Shown here: piece after piece, positions 44,730 to 53,600 of the stretch | Numbering within the stretch: position 1 is the stretch's first letter | Layout: every line of letters starts with the position of its first letter | Assembly: GCA_016711085.1 (NCBI GenBank) | Contig: JADJTR010000004.1 | Coordinates: forward strand, 124,001 to 188,000 | Reading direction: 5' to 3' | Origin: Phyllobacteriaceae bacterium | Lineage (GTDB): Bacteria > Pseudomonadota > Alphaproteobacteria > Rhizobiales > Rhizobiaceae | DNA: 64,000 nucleotides | Position numbers and translations under genes: made by a program | Notes under the pieces: model-generated | The model's database searches: none | Told to the model about the DNA's origin: nothing | Seen by the model: only the letters and a program-made list of their open reading frames with translations

Positions 44730-45688
44730 ATGCCTTATCGCGCCGCCTGCCTCATCGCCGCCCTGCTGGCCTCAACCGTGCACGCCGGGGCCGATATCAA
44801 TGTGGTTGCCTCGTTCTCGCCGATCCACTCGCTGGTCGCGGGCGTCATGGCCGGCGTCGGCGAACCGGCGCTGCTGGTTCCCGGCGGCGCTTCGCCCCAT
44901 ACCTGGCAACTGAAACCGTCGCAGGCCGAGGAGTTGCAAAGGGCCGATGTGGTGATCTGGGTCGGCCACGAATTGGAGGCGTTCCTGGAAAAGCCGCTGG
45001 AAACGGTGGCGGCGAAGGCGCGTTCGATCGAACTGATCGACGCCGATGGCCTGACCAAATTGCCCTTCCGCGAAAGCGGACCGTTCGAAAAGCACGGGCA
45101 TGGCGACGACGGCGAGCACCACGAAGGCGAACATGACGAGGACGGCGCCCATGCCGGCCACGATCACGGCGAGACCGACGCCCATGTCTGGCTCGATCCG
45201 CAAAACGCCAAGGCGATGGTGAAGACGATCGAGACGGCGCTCGCCGACGCCGACGCCGCCAACGCGCCCCAATACGCCGCCAACGCCCAAGCCCTGTTGG
45301 CCCGCCTCGATGCGCTGGAAGCCGAGGTCGCCGCCAAGGTCGCGCCGGTGAAGGGCAAGCCCTTCATCGTTTCCACGACGCCTACCACTATTTCGAGAAC
45401 CGTTTCGGCGTCGTGGCGGCCGGCTCGGTCACCGTCAATCCCGAACAGGCGCCGGGCGCTGCACGGATCGCGGAATTGCAGGCCAAGATCAAGGCGTTGG
45501 GCGCGGTCTGCGTTTTTTCCGAGCCGCAATTCGAGCCGAAAATCGTATCGGTTCTGCTTGAAGGCACGGGCGCGAAAACCGGCGTTCTCGATCCCGAAGG
45601 CGGCGGCTTGCTGAAGCCGGGACCCGACCTTTATTTCGACCTCGTGCGCAATATCGGCGACGCGCTCGCCGGATGCCTCGGCGGCTGA
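44730..45688 (+). CDS. znuA: zinc ABC transporter substrate-binding protein (frameshifted)
   Basis: About 319 residues of a cluster A-I metal-binding protein. A signal peptide covers about residues 1-20. The first ligand histidine is in GASPHTWQLKPSQ near 56. A His/Asp/Glu-rich loop (HGHGDDGEHHEGEHDEDG) lies near 125, then ETDAHVWLDP. One T is missing in the TTT at about 45370; before it reads GKPFIV, after it HDAYHYFENRFGVVAAGS, the next family motif. Both halves are intact, so the gene is probably functional. It captures zinc in the periplasm for ZnuBC. Confidence 0.9.
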
Positions 45689-45695
45689 ATCGGGA

Positions 45696-46391
45696 TCAGC
45701 GTCCGAAGCGCTCGTCGAAGGCGTAGCCGGTCGCCCGAACGGTGCGGATCGGGTCGGCCTCCTTGCCGCGTGACAGCGCCTTGCGCAGCCGGCCGACATG
45801 GACGTCGACGGTGCGCTCGTCGACATAGGCGTCGCGGCCCCAAACCGAATCGAGCAATTGCGCCCGCGAATAGACGCGGCCGGGATTGCCCATCAGCTGG
45901 TCGAGCAGGCGGAATTCGGTCGGCGAAAGATGGATGTCGCGCACGCCGCGGCTGACCCGTTTGGACATGCGGTCGAGCGTCAGGTCGCCGGCGACGAGTT
46001 TCTCGGCCACCGACAGCGGATTGGCGCGGCGCAGGATGGTTTTCACCCGCGCCAGCAGTTCCGGCACCGAAAACGGCTTGACCAGATAGTCGTCGGCCCC
46101 GGTGGCGAGGCCGCGCACCCGTTCGGCCTCTTCGCTGCGCGCCGTCAGCATGATGACCGGGATGTCGCGCGATTCGGGCTTGGCCCGCATCAGGCGGCAC
46201 ACTTCGATGCCTGAAACGCCGGGCAGCATCCAGTCGAGCAGCACGAGATCGGGCCGCTCCTCGCCCATCATGAAGAACACCTCTTCGCCGCGCACGCAAC
46301 CGCGCACCCGATAGCCTTCGGCCTCGAGATTGTAGCGCAGCAGGACCTGGATCGGCTCCTCGTCTTCGACGATCAGGATCGAAGCGGCCAT
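45696..46391 (-). CDS. phoB: phosphate regulon response regulator
   Basis: A 231-residue OmpR-family regulator. The receiver (about 1-120) has acidic EDEE near residue 10, the phosphorylated aspartate in LLDWMLPG near 54, and the conserved Lys in LVKPF near 106. The winged-helix DNA-binding domain ends with VDVHVGRLRKAL and TVRATGYAF. It is last in the phoR-pst-phoU-phoB unit, 3 bp behind phoU. It is activated by PhoR and binds Pho boxes such as those before pstS. Confidence 0.95.
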   Translation of the reverse strand: MAASILIVEDEEPIQVLLRYNLEAEGYRVRGCVRGEEVFFMMGEERPDLVLLDWMLPGVSGIEVCRLMRAKPESRDIPVIMLTARSEEAERVRGLATGADDYLVKPFSVPELLARVKTILRRANPLSVAEKLVAGDLTLDRMSKRVSRGVRDIHLSPTEFRLLDQLMGNPGRVYSRAQLLDSVWGRDAYVDERTVDVHVGRLRKALSRGKEADPIRTVRATGYAFDERFGR

Positions 46392-46394
46392 GGC

Positions 46395-47102
46395 CTACTC
46401 ATCCGCGGGATTGAACGTGCTCGTCGTGTCCTTCTTCGGACGACCTTCGGACAACGTCTTTCCATTCACCAGATAGTGGATGTTTTCGGCGATGTTGGTG
46501 GTGTGATCGCCGATGCGCTCGAGGTTCTTGGCGCCGAACAACAGGTGGGTGCACTGGCTGATCGAGCGCGGATCCTCCATCATGTAGGTCAGCAACTCAC
46601 GGAAGATCGAATTGTAAAGCGCGTCCAATTCCTCGTCGGACCGCCACACTTCCATCGCCATGGCGTCGCTATGGCGACCATAGGCGTCGAGGATGTTTTT
46701 CAACTGCAACTGCGCCATCGACCCCATGCGCTTCAGGCCGGAGGCCAGCCGGCGCGGCAGCGGTTCGGAAATGGCGTGGGTGCGCTTGGCCGTGTTCTTG
46801 GCGAGATCGCCGATGCGCTCGACATCCGAAGCGATGCGGATCGCCACCATGATTTCGCGCAGATCCTGCGCCATCGGCTGGCGCCGGGCGATGGTCAGGA
46901 TGGCGTTCTCCTCGATCTGGCGCTCCAGTTCATCGATGCGATCATCGCCGTGAATGACCTGGTCGGCGAGCGCCGTGTCGCGCTTCGACAGCGCCTGGAT
47001 GGCGCTGGCGAGTTGCTCTTCCGCCAGGCCGCCCATTTCGGCCAGCATTGTGCGCAGTCCGACAATTTCCTTGTCGAACGCCTTGACGGTATGGTCGGTC
47101 AT
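46395..47102 (-). CDS. phoU: phosphate transport system regulator PhoU
   Basis: A 235-residue all-helical protein with two PhoU repeats. Each has the metal-cluster type motif: ASDVERIGDLAKNTAKR near residue 100 and AKNLERIGDHTTNIAENIHYLV near 200. ATG at 47102 lies 20 bp behind pstB. PhoU connects the Pst transporter with PhoR and keeps the Pho regulon off when phosphate is ample. Confidence 0.95.
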   Translation of the reverse strand: MTDHTVKAFDKEIVGLRTMLAEMGGLAEEQLASAIQALSKRDTALADQVIHGDDRIDELERQIEENAILTIARRQPMAQDLREIMVAIRIASDVERIGDLAKNTAKRTHAISEPLPRRLASGLKRMGSMAQLQLKNILDAYGRHSDAMAMEVWRSDEELDALYNSIFRELLTYMMEDPRSISQCTHLLFGAKNLERIGDHTTNIAENIHYLVNGKTLSEGRPKKDTTSTFNPADE

Positions 47103-47122
47103 GTCTGGCTTCCCCAAAGAAA

Positions 47123-47938
47123 TCAGCCGAAGCGGCCGGTAATGTAGTCCTGCGTGCGCTTTTCGACGGGCGCCGTGAACATGGCGTTGGTATCGCCGAA
47201 TTCGACCAGATTGCCGAGATGGAAAAACGCGGTGAGTTGCGACACGCGCGCCGCCTGCTGCATCGAATGGGTGACGATGACGATGCAGTAGTTCTGCTTC
47301 AATTCGTCGATCAGTTCCTCGATGCGCGCCGTCGCGATCGGATCCAGCGCCGAGCACGGTTCGTCCATCAGGATGACTTCGGGATTGACCGCGATGGCGC
47401 GGGCGATGCACAGGCGCTGCTGCTGGCCGCCGGAAAGGCCGGTGCCCGGATGCTGCATCCGGTCCTTCACTTCCTCGAACAACCCGGCCTTTTTCAGGCT
47501 TGTGACGACGGTTTCCTCCAGATCGGTCTTGTCCTTGACCAATCCGTGGATGCGCGGCCCGTAGGCGACGTTTTCGAAGATCGACTTCGGAAACGGATTG
47601 GGTTTCTGGAACACCATGCCAACGCGGGCGCGCAGTTGCACCACGTCGAGATCGCGGTCGTAGATGTTCTTGTTGTCGATGACGATGTCGCCGGTCACCC
47701 GGCACGAGGGAATCGTGTCGTTCATGCGGTTGATCGAACGCAGGAACGTCGACTTGCCGCAGCCCGACGGCCCGATGAAGGCCGAAACGGCGCGGTCGGG
47801 AATGTCGATCGACAGATCCTTGATGGCGTGCTTGTCGCCGTAAAAGACGTTGACGTTGCGCGCCTCGATCTTGACCGGACGTTCGGCCATGATCGCCGGA
47901 TTGGGGGGCGTGATGATGGAATTGGTGACCAGTTGCAT
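47123..47938 (-). CDS. pstB: phosphate ABC transporter ATP-binding protein
   Basis: A 271-residue ATPase of the high-affinity phosphate importer. Walker A GPSGCGKST near residue 52, Q-loop MVFQKPNPFPKSI near 105, signature LSGGQQQRLCIARA near 165, Walker B VILMDEPCSALDP near 185 and THSMQQA are intact. ATG at 47938 has GAAGG just upstream. The frame is open further but only into pstA. Confidence 0.95.
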   Translation of the reverse strand: MQLVTNSIITPPNPAIMAERPVKIEARNVNVFYGDKHAIKDLSIDIPDRAVSAFIGPSGCGKSTFLRSINRMNDTIPSCRVTGDIVIDNKNIYDRDLDVVQLRARVGMVFQKPNPFPKSIFENVAYGPRIHGLVKDKTDLEETVVTSLKKAGLFEEVKDRMQHPGTGLSGGQQQRLCIARAIAVNPEVILMDEPCSALDPIATARIEELIDELKQNYCIVIVTHSMQQAARVSQLTAFFHLGNLVEFGDTNAMFTAPVEKRTQDYITGRFG

Positions 47939-47958
47939 TGCCTTCGGACCTTTCGGAA

Positions 47959-49803
47959 TTACCAGCGCCGTTCGAATTTCTTGCGCACTATGATGGCGAG
48001 CGCGTTCATGCCGAACAGGACAAACAGCAGGATGATGATCGCCGCCGCCGTTTTCGCCTGGAAGGCGATTTCGGGAAGGTCGGACCACAGATAGACCTGG
48101 ACCGGCAACGCGGTGGCCGCCGAGACGAAGCTGCCGGGGATGTCGACGATGAAGGCGACCATGCCGATCATCAGCAACGGCGCGGTCTCGCCGAGCGCAT
48201 GCGCCATGCCGATGATCGTACCGGTCATGATGCCGGGCACCGCGAGCGGCAGCACGTGGTGGAAGATCGCCTGCTGATGCGACGCGCCGACCCCGAGGGC
48301 GGCTTCCTTGATCGACGGCGGCACCGCTTTCAGGGCGGCGCGCGAGGCGATGATGATCGTCGGCAACACGAGCAGCGCCAGCACGAGGCCGCCGACCAGC
48401 GGGGCCGAACGCGGCAGGCCGAAGAAATTGAGGAACATGGCAAGGCCGAGCAGGCCGAACACGATCGACGGCACCGCCGCGAGGTTGTTGATGTTGACCT
48501 CGATGAGATCGGTCACGCGGTTTTTCGGCGCGAATTCCTCAAGATAGACCGCCGCGCCGACGCCGATCGGCAGGCAGATGCCGAGTGTGACGATCAGCGT
48601 CAGGATCGAACCGGTCAGTGCGCCGCGAATGCCGGCGAGCTCCGGTTCGCGCGAATCGCCCGACGTCAGGAAGCGCCAGGCAAAGCCGCTTTTCGCCAGG
48701 CCTTGCGCTTCGAGGCTTTCCAGCCAGACGGCTTCCTTGTCGGAGACGCGCCGGTCGTTCTCCGGCGTTTCGAGGAGCATGGTCGTCCATTGCCCGGCCG
48801 GCGCGGCGGCCGCGGTCGGCTTGATCGCGATCTCGGCCTTCGCCGATGTTTCGCCGAGTTCGGTGATCCGGAACATGCCGCCGGCGGCCGAGACCAGCAA
48901 GCTCGGGAGGTTGCCGCCAAGCGTTTCGGCGCCTTTCGAGGCGGCGATGCGCGCGGCATAGTCGTCGACCTTGGCCTTCAGCGTGTCGCGCACGGTGGAA
49001 AGACTGGTCTTGTCGGCGGCGAGCTTGTCGCTGTGCGCCTTGGCCAGGGCGGCGCCGGAGGCGTCGCCGGATTGTTCGGCGGCGGCGGCGCGTTTGGCCG
49101 CCTCGGCGATGTCGCCGTCCAGGCGCGCCAGCGCCGCGTCGAGGCGCGTCAGCTCTTTCGATTCGATGGCGTGACGGGTGAACACGAAAGCCTTCACGGC
49201 GGCGAGCGAAGCGCGAAACACCGGTTCGGCCGCCGAAAGCGTCGCCGTGCCGGCGTCGGCGGCGATGGTCAGCTCGGCCGTGCCATTGTCCCGGGTCACG
49301 TCCGTCTGACCGCCCTTGAAATACTGGTCGGCGTCGTCGGAAAGAACGACCGGCACGGTGATTTCAGTGCCGATCAGGCTTGGATCGCCGGCGACCATCG
49401 AACGGAAATCGTCGGCCGCGCCGGACGACAAAAGGCCGGTCAGCAGCTTGCGGTCGCCGCGCGATTCCACATCGGGAAACCGGGAACGCAACGCTTCGCG
49501 GATCAGCTTGTCGAAATCGCCGGCGAGGATTTTCTGCGGGTCGCGGCTGTTCGATGGATCGATCGCGGCGGCGTCGGCCATGAGTTTGAGGTCGATGCGA
49601 TGTTCGGTGAAGGCCGGAAGGCCTTTCGACAGGATGTCGAAAACCAGGAAAAACACGAACAGCGCCGTGATGATGATCGCCGTCATGCCATAGGCGCGAA
49701 AACGGCGCTCCGTGGCATAACGTTTGGCGACCAGCTTTGCCTGCTCGGCGGAACGGGCGGCGAGTTGCGGCGAGGCGGCGGCGACGTCAGTCATATTGCT
49801 CAC
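47959..49803 (-). CDS. pstA: phosphate ABC transporter permease PstA, enlarged
   Basis: A 614-residue permease, far longer than E. coli PstA (about 296) and longer than the DUF3333-containing rhizobial forms (about 430). One N-terminal helix (about 42-62) precedes a large periplasmic region that includes a DUF3333-like part. This contains an Ala/Lys/Asp-rich coiled-coil-like insert at about 210-295. The MetI-type channel with five helices fills about 390-600, with the EAA loop KAVPPSIKEAALGVGASHQQA. GTG at 49803 or ATG at 49794 both overlap the end of pstC. The role of the extra periplasmic region is unknown. Confidence 0.9.
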   Translation of the reverse strand: MSNMTDVAAASPQLAARSAEQAKLVAKRYATERRFRAYGMTAIIITALFVFFLVFDILSKGLPAFTEHRIDLKLMADAAAIDPSNSRDPQKILAGDFDKLIREALRSRFPDVESRGDRKLLTGLLSSGAADDFRSMVAGDPSLIGTEITVPVVLSDDADQYFKGGQTDVTRDNGTAELTIAADAGTATLSAAEPVFRASLAAVKAFVFTRHAIESKELTRLDAALARLDGDIAEAAKRAAAAEQSGDASGAALAKAHSDKLAADKTSLSTVRDTLKAKVDDYAARIAASKGAETLGGNLPSLLVSAAGGMFRITELGETSAKAEIAIKPTAAAAPAGQWTTMLLETPENDRRVSDKEAVWLESLEAQGLAKSGFAWRFLTSGDSREPELAGIRGALTGSILTLIVTLGICLPIGVGAAVYLEEFAPKNRVTDLIEVNINNLAAVPSIVFGLLGLAMFLNFFGLPRSAPLVGGLVLALLVLPTIIIASRAALKAVPPSIKEAALGVGASHQQAIFHHVLPLAVPGIMTGTIIGMAHALGETAPLLMIGMVAFIVDIPGSFVSAATALPVQVYLWSDLPEIAFQAKTAAAIIILLFVLFGMNALAIIVRKKFERRW

Positions 49804-51155
49804 GGTATTTGCGCACCACGCGAAGCGCGATGACGTTGAGAATGAGGGTAAAGAAGAACAGCACGAAGCCGAGCGCGAAGGCGGCCAGCGTCTTGGCCGA
49901 GTCGAATTCCTGGTCGCCGACGAGGATCGTCTTGATCTGCACCGTGAAGGTGGTCACCGCCTCGAGCGGATTGAAGGTGAGGTTGGCGGCGAGGCCCGCG
50001 GCCATGACGACGATCATGGTTTCGCCGACGGCGCGCGAAATCGCCAGCATGAAGGCCGAGACGATGCCCGGCAACGCGGCCGGAAGCACGACCTTCTTGA
50101 TGGTTTCCGACTTGGTCGCGCCCATGGCGTAGGAGCCGTCGCGCAAGGATTGCGGCACGGCGTTGATCACGTCGTCGGACAGGGACGAGACGAAGGGAAT
50201 GATCATCATGCCCATGACGAGGCCGGCGGCGAGCGCCGATTCCGACGCGACGGTCAGGCCGATCGACTCGCCCCAGCCGCGCAGCGCCGGCGCCACCGTC
50301 AGCGCGGCGAAGAAGCCGAGCACCACGGTCGGTATGCCGGCGAGGATTTCCAGCAACGGCTTGGCGATGGAGCGCACCCGGTCGGACGCGTATTCGGCCA
50401 TGTAAATGGCGGCGAACAGGCCGATCGGGCCGGCGACGAACATCGCGATCAGCGTGATGAGCATGGTGCCGGCCACCAGCGGCGCGATGCCGAATGCGCC
50501 CGACGAACCGACCTGGTCGGCGCGCATCGCCGTCTGCGGCGACCATTGCAGGCCGAACAGGAAATCGATCGGCGAAACCTTGCCGAAGAAGCGGACCGTT
50601 TCCAGCATCACCGAAAAGACAATGCCGATGGTGGTGAGAATGGCGACCGCCGAACAGGCGAGCAACACCCAGGAGGTGATCCGTTCGAATGTGTTGCGGG
50701 CGCGGAAATCGGCGCTGATCCGGCTCATGACCCAGGCCGCGCCGCCGACGGCCGCGAGCACGCCGAGCGCCAGGATCGCCCACGACGAAACCGTCGAGGC
50801 GTTCTGCATCGCCTCGGCCGATTGCTCCAAGGCCGGCGCAAGCCTGGCCGGTGAAGGTTCCGGCAACGACGGATTCGACGTCGCGCAGCCATGAGCCGCG
50901 CGCCAGATCGTCGCCGAGCCGGTCGGCGGACAAGCCGCTCAGGCCGGCGCTGCGCACCCAGGCGGCGGCAAGCGGCGCGCCGGCGGCGATCACCGCCAGC
51001 ATCGCCAGCAGCGCCAGGACGCCCGCCAGCAGCCCGTGATAGTTCGGCAGGGAATGGAGGCTGGTTTGCGCGGCCAGCGTTCCGGCGCGCGACCGCGCCA
51101 TGAAAAACGCGCCGAGCGTGAGAATGGCCAGCAGGAGGAAATAGGTCGCCGTCAT
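49787..51155 (-). CDS. pstC: phosphate ABC transporter permease PstC (frameshifted)
   Basis: About 455 residues in total. The N-terminal part (two helices, then SWLRDVESVVAGTFTG) is in one frame. One extra base near 50848-50856 shifts to RLAPALEQSAEAMQNASTVSSW, followed by the MetI-type channel (GPIGLFAAIYMAEYAS, PQSLRDGSYAMGATKSETIKKVVLP). Both parts belong to the long alphaproteobacterial PstC form. The 3' end overlaps pstA. The break is in a GCC-rich stretch and is probably a sequence error. Confidence 0.88.
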
Positions 51156-51216
51156 GGTCCGTTCCGTAGCCTTGCCAATGAGCGGCTGGTTATCGATGGG
51201 GAAATATCGGCGAAAC

Positions 51217-51267
51217 GGAGCGGCGGCGCGTCAGTGCGTCGCCGCTCCGCAAGTCCGATCAGGACTT
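51217..51267 (-). other. stem-loops between pstS and pstC
   Basis: AAGTCC-GATCA-GGACTT (51251-51267) directly follows the pstS stop, and GGAGCGGCG/CGCCGCTCC (51217-51225 with 51240-51248) lies just beyond. No T run follows, so full termination is unlikely. Such structures usually protect the abundant pstS message or reduce transcription into pstC. Confidence 0.45.
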
Positions 51268-52306
51268 ACTTCAGTTCGTCGCCCTTCATCGCCGTCATGG
51301 CGGTGACCGCCTCGACGACCGCCTTGCGCTGGTCCGCCGGCAGGGTCACGAGGCCCTTGGCGGCCAGATAGCCGTCTTCGCCGAGCGCGGCGTCGGAGAC
51401 GTATTCCATGGCGAACTTGTCGAGGCCCGGAATGACGCCGACATGCGCCTTCTTGATGTAGACGTAGAGCTTGCGCGAGGCCTTGTAGGAGCCGTCGGCG
51501 ATCGTCTCGAACGTCGGAGCGACGCCTTCAACCGCGACGCCCTGCAGCTTGGCGACGTTTTCTTCCAGGAAGGAGTAGCCGAAGACGCCGAACGCATCCG
51601 GATTGGCTTCGAGCTTCTGGACGATGACGTTGTCGTTTTCGCCGGCTTCGACATAGGCGCCGTCTTCGCGCATCGACTTCCAGACCTTTTCGAAGGCCTT
51701 GGCGTCGGCTTCCTTGAGCGCCTTCAGCGCCTCGATGCCCTCGGCGCCTTTTTCCATGAACAGCTCATGGAAGGAATCGCGCGTGCCGGAGGTCGGCGGC
51801 GGGCCAAGCACTTCGATCTTCTTGGCCGGCAGCGCCGGGTCGATCTCGTTCCACATCTTGTAGGGGTTGGCGACGAGCTTGCCATCGGCGCCCGGCACTT
51901 CCTTGGCCAGCGCCAGGAACAGCTGGGCGCGGGTCAGCGCGACCGGCTGCGCCGCCTTGGAGTGGGCGACGGTCAGGCCGTCGAAGCCGACGGTGATCTC
52001 GACGATGTCGGTGACGCCGTTCTTGGCGCAGGTCTCGAATTCGCTCTTCTTGATGCGGCGCGACGCGTTGGTCGCATCGGCCTTGTCTTCGCCGACGCCT
52101 TCGCAGAACAGCTTCATGCCGCCGCCGGTGCCGGTCGATTCGACGACGGGCGTCTTCATGCCGGACTTCTTGCCGAACTGCTCGGCGACCGCGGTGGTGA
52201 AGGGATAGACCGTCGACGAGCCGACGATGCGAATTTCTTCGCGGCCGGCGAAGGCCGGCGCCGCGAACATCGCCAGCACGCTGGCGGAAAGCAGGAAGCG
52301 TTTCAT
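51266..52306 (-). CDS. pstS: phosphate ABC transporter substrate-binding protein
   Basis: A 346-residue periplasmic phosphate-binding protein. Signal peptide about 1-20 (ending AFA). Phosphate-contacting motifs are IVGSSTVYPF near residue 28, ESTGTGGGMKLFCEG near 56, DATNASRRIK near 77 and PTSGTRDSFHEL near 170. ATG at 52306 lies about 50 bp downstream of tandem Pho boxes. First gene of pstSCAB-phoUB, with phoR just upstream. Confidence 0.95.
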   Translation of the reverse strand: MKRFLLSASVLAMFAAPAFAGREEIRIVGSSTVYPFTTAVAEQFGKKSGMKTPVVESTGTGGGMKLFCEGVGEDKADATNASRRIKKSEFETCAKNGVTDIVEITVGFDGLTVAHSKAAQPVALTRAQLFLALAKEVPGADGKLVANPYKMWNEIDPALPAKKIEVLGPPPTSGTRDSFHELFMEKGAEGIEALKALKEADAKAFEKVWKSMREDGAYVEAGENDNVIVQKLEANPDAFGVFGYSFLEENVAKLQGVAVEGVAPTFETIADGSYKASRKLYVYIKKAHVGVIPGLDKFAMEYVSDAALGEDGYLAAKGLVTLPADQRKAVVEAVTAMTAMKGDELK

Positions 52307-52354
52307 TGTTACAGACTCCGTTGGGATGGGACAGCCGGGTTCTAGGGGTGGCTC

Positions 52355-52394
52355 ACAACGGTTTTACGACAGGGATACGAAGTTATTATGACAA
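52355..52394 (-). promoter_or_regulatory. tandem Pho boxes before pstS
   Basis: On the minus strand four 7-mers with 4-base spacers follow one another: TTGTCAT, ACTTCGT, CTGTCGT, CCGTTGT (from 52394 down to 52355). This is the 11-bp periodic layout of two Pho boxes (CTGTCAT-N4-CTGTCAT). The first and third units are the best matches. It lies directly after the phoR stop and 49 bp before pstS, so phoR has its own promoter and pstS is PhoB-driven. Confidence 0.75.
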
Positions 52395-52395
52395 T

Positions 52396-53448
52396 TTAAT
52401 ATACTGTTATCATTGATCTTTTTTGTACCGGAACGCAAAATGAAAACGCCGAGCCCTTGCCCAGCGTGGATTCGATCAGGAATTTGCCGCGGTGGCGGTT
52501 GACGATGTGCTTGGCGATGGCCAGGCCAAGCCCCGTGCCGCCGCGCGTGCGGCTGTCCTGCACGTCGACGCGGTAAAAACGCTCGGTCAAACGCGGCACG
52601 TGGCGTTCGGCAATCCCCGGACCGTGGTCGCGGACGACGACCCAGGCGGCGTCGCCGCGCATTTCGCCGACGATTTCGACCTTGTTGTCCCGGCCGGCGT
52701 ATTTGATGGCGTTTTCAACGAGATTGCTCAGGACCTGGCTCAACTGGCCGAAATCGCCGGTCACCGGCAAGCGCTCCGGCGCGGAAACGCTGATTTGGCA
52801 ATTCGCCTTGCGGGCCGTATCGGCCAACAATTCGGCCGTCTGCCGGATGACCAGCGCCAGATCGGTAGCGGCGTTCGGCGGCAGATGTTCGCTGATCTCG
52901 ATCCGGCTCAGCGACAGCAGGTCGTCGATCAGGCGCGCCATGCGGTCGGCCTGGATTTTCATCGTTCGCAGGAATTCCGTCCGCGCTTTTTCGTCGTTGC
53001 GCGCCGGCCCCTGCAGCGTCTCGATGAACCCGGTCAGCGAAGCCAGCGGCGTGCGCAGTTCATGGCTGGCGTTGGCGACGAAATCGGCGCGCATGCGCTC
53101 GACCTGCTGCTCGCGGGTCAAATCGCGCAACGACAGCAACACCACGGCGCCGCGCCCGCCCGATTGGCCGATCGGCGCCATGTGGATGTCGATCGTGCGT
53201 TCAATGTCGCCGCGAAACACATGCTGCGCGCGCGAGGATTGCCCCTTGCGCGCCTCATTGATGGCCTGAAGCACCGACGGCGATCTGAACGACGCGGTGA
53301 CATGGCGGCCGACCGCGACATCGGCCAGGATTTCGCGCGCCTCGCCATTGGCGGCGATGACGTAGCCTTCGGCGTCTATGGCGAGCGCGCCGTCCGGCAA
53401 TGCCGCCACGATCGCCGCGAACTGTTCCCGTGAAAGATCGATGGCCAT
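52396..53448 (-). CDS. phoR: phosphate regulon sensor histidine kinase, without visible membrane anchor
   Basis: A 350-residue kinase. A PAS-like domain (about 5-100, ALPDGALAIDAEGYVIAANGEAREIL) is followed by the phosphoacceptor histidine in FVANASHELRTPLASLTGF near residue 145, the N box LVENAIKYA near 250, and G boxes DHGPGIAE and GGTGLGLAIAKHIV near 280-320. Most PhoR proteins carry N-terminal transmembrane helices; none is seen from ATG 53448 or from the upstream GTG 53490, and a stop blocks further extension. Either this PhoR is soluble or docked through PhoU/Pst, or the 5' end is misread. Divergent from the operon at 53601. Confidence 0.9.
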   Translation of the reverse strand: MAIDLSREQFAAIVAALPDGALAIDAEGYVIAANGEAREILADVAVGRHVTASFRSPSVLQAINEARKGQSSRAQHVFRGDIERTIDIHMAPIGQSGGRGAVVLLSLRDLTREQQVERMRADFVANASHELRTPLASLTGFIETLQGPARNDEKARTEFLRTMKIQADRMARLIDDLLSLSRIEISEHLPPNAATDLALVIRQTAELLADTARKANCQISVSAPERLPVTGDFGQLSQVLSNLVENAIKYAGRDNKVEIVGEMRGDAAWVVVRDHGPGIAERHVPRLTERFYRVDVQDSRTRGGTGLGLAIAKHIVNRHRGKFLIESTLGKGSAFSFCVPVQKRSMITVY

Positions 53449-53600
53449 GGCGCCTCTTACACCACGGTCCCGCGGGCGGAAAGCGCGCACGCACCGGCCG
53501 CACCGTGTCGCGCTTGCCGGCCGGGAACCGCTCCGCTAAACACCGGCGCGCCCGTTGCGAACGGGATAATGTTGCCAAACCAGAACCGCCCGGAGCATCG

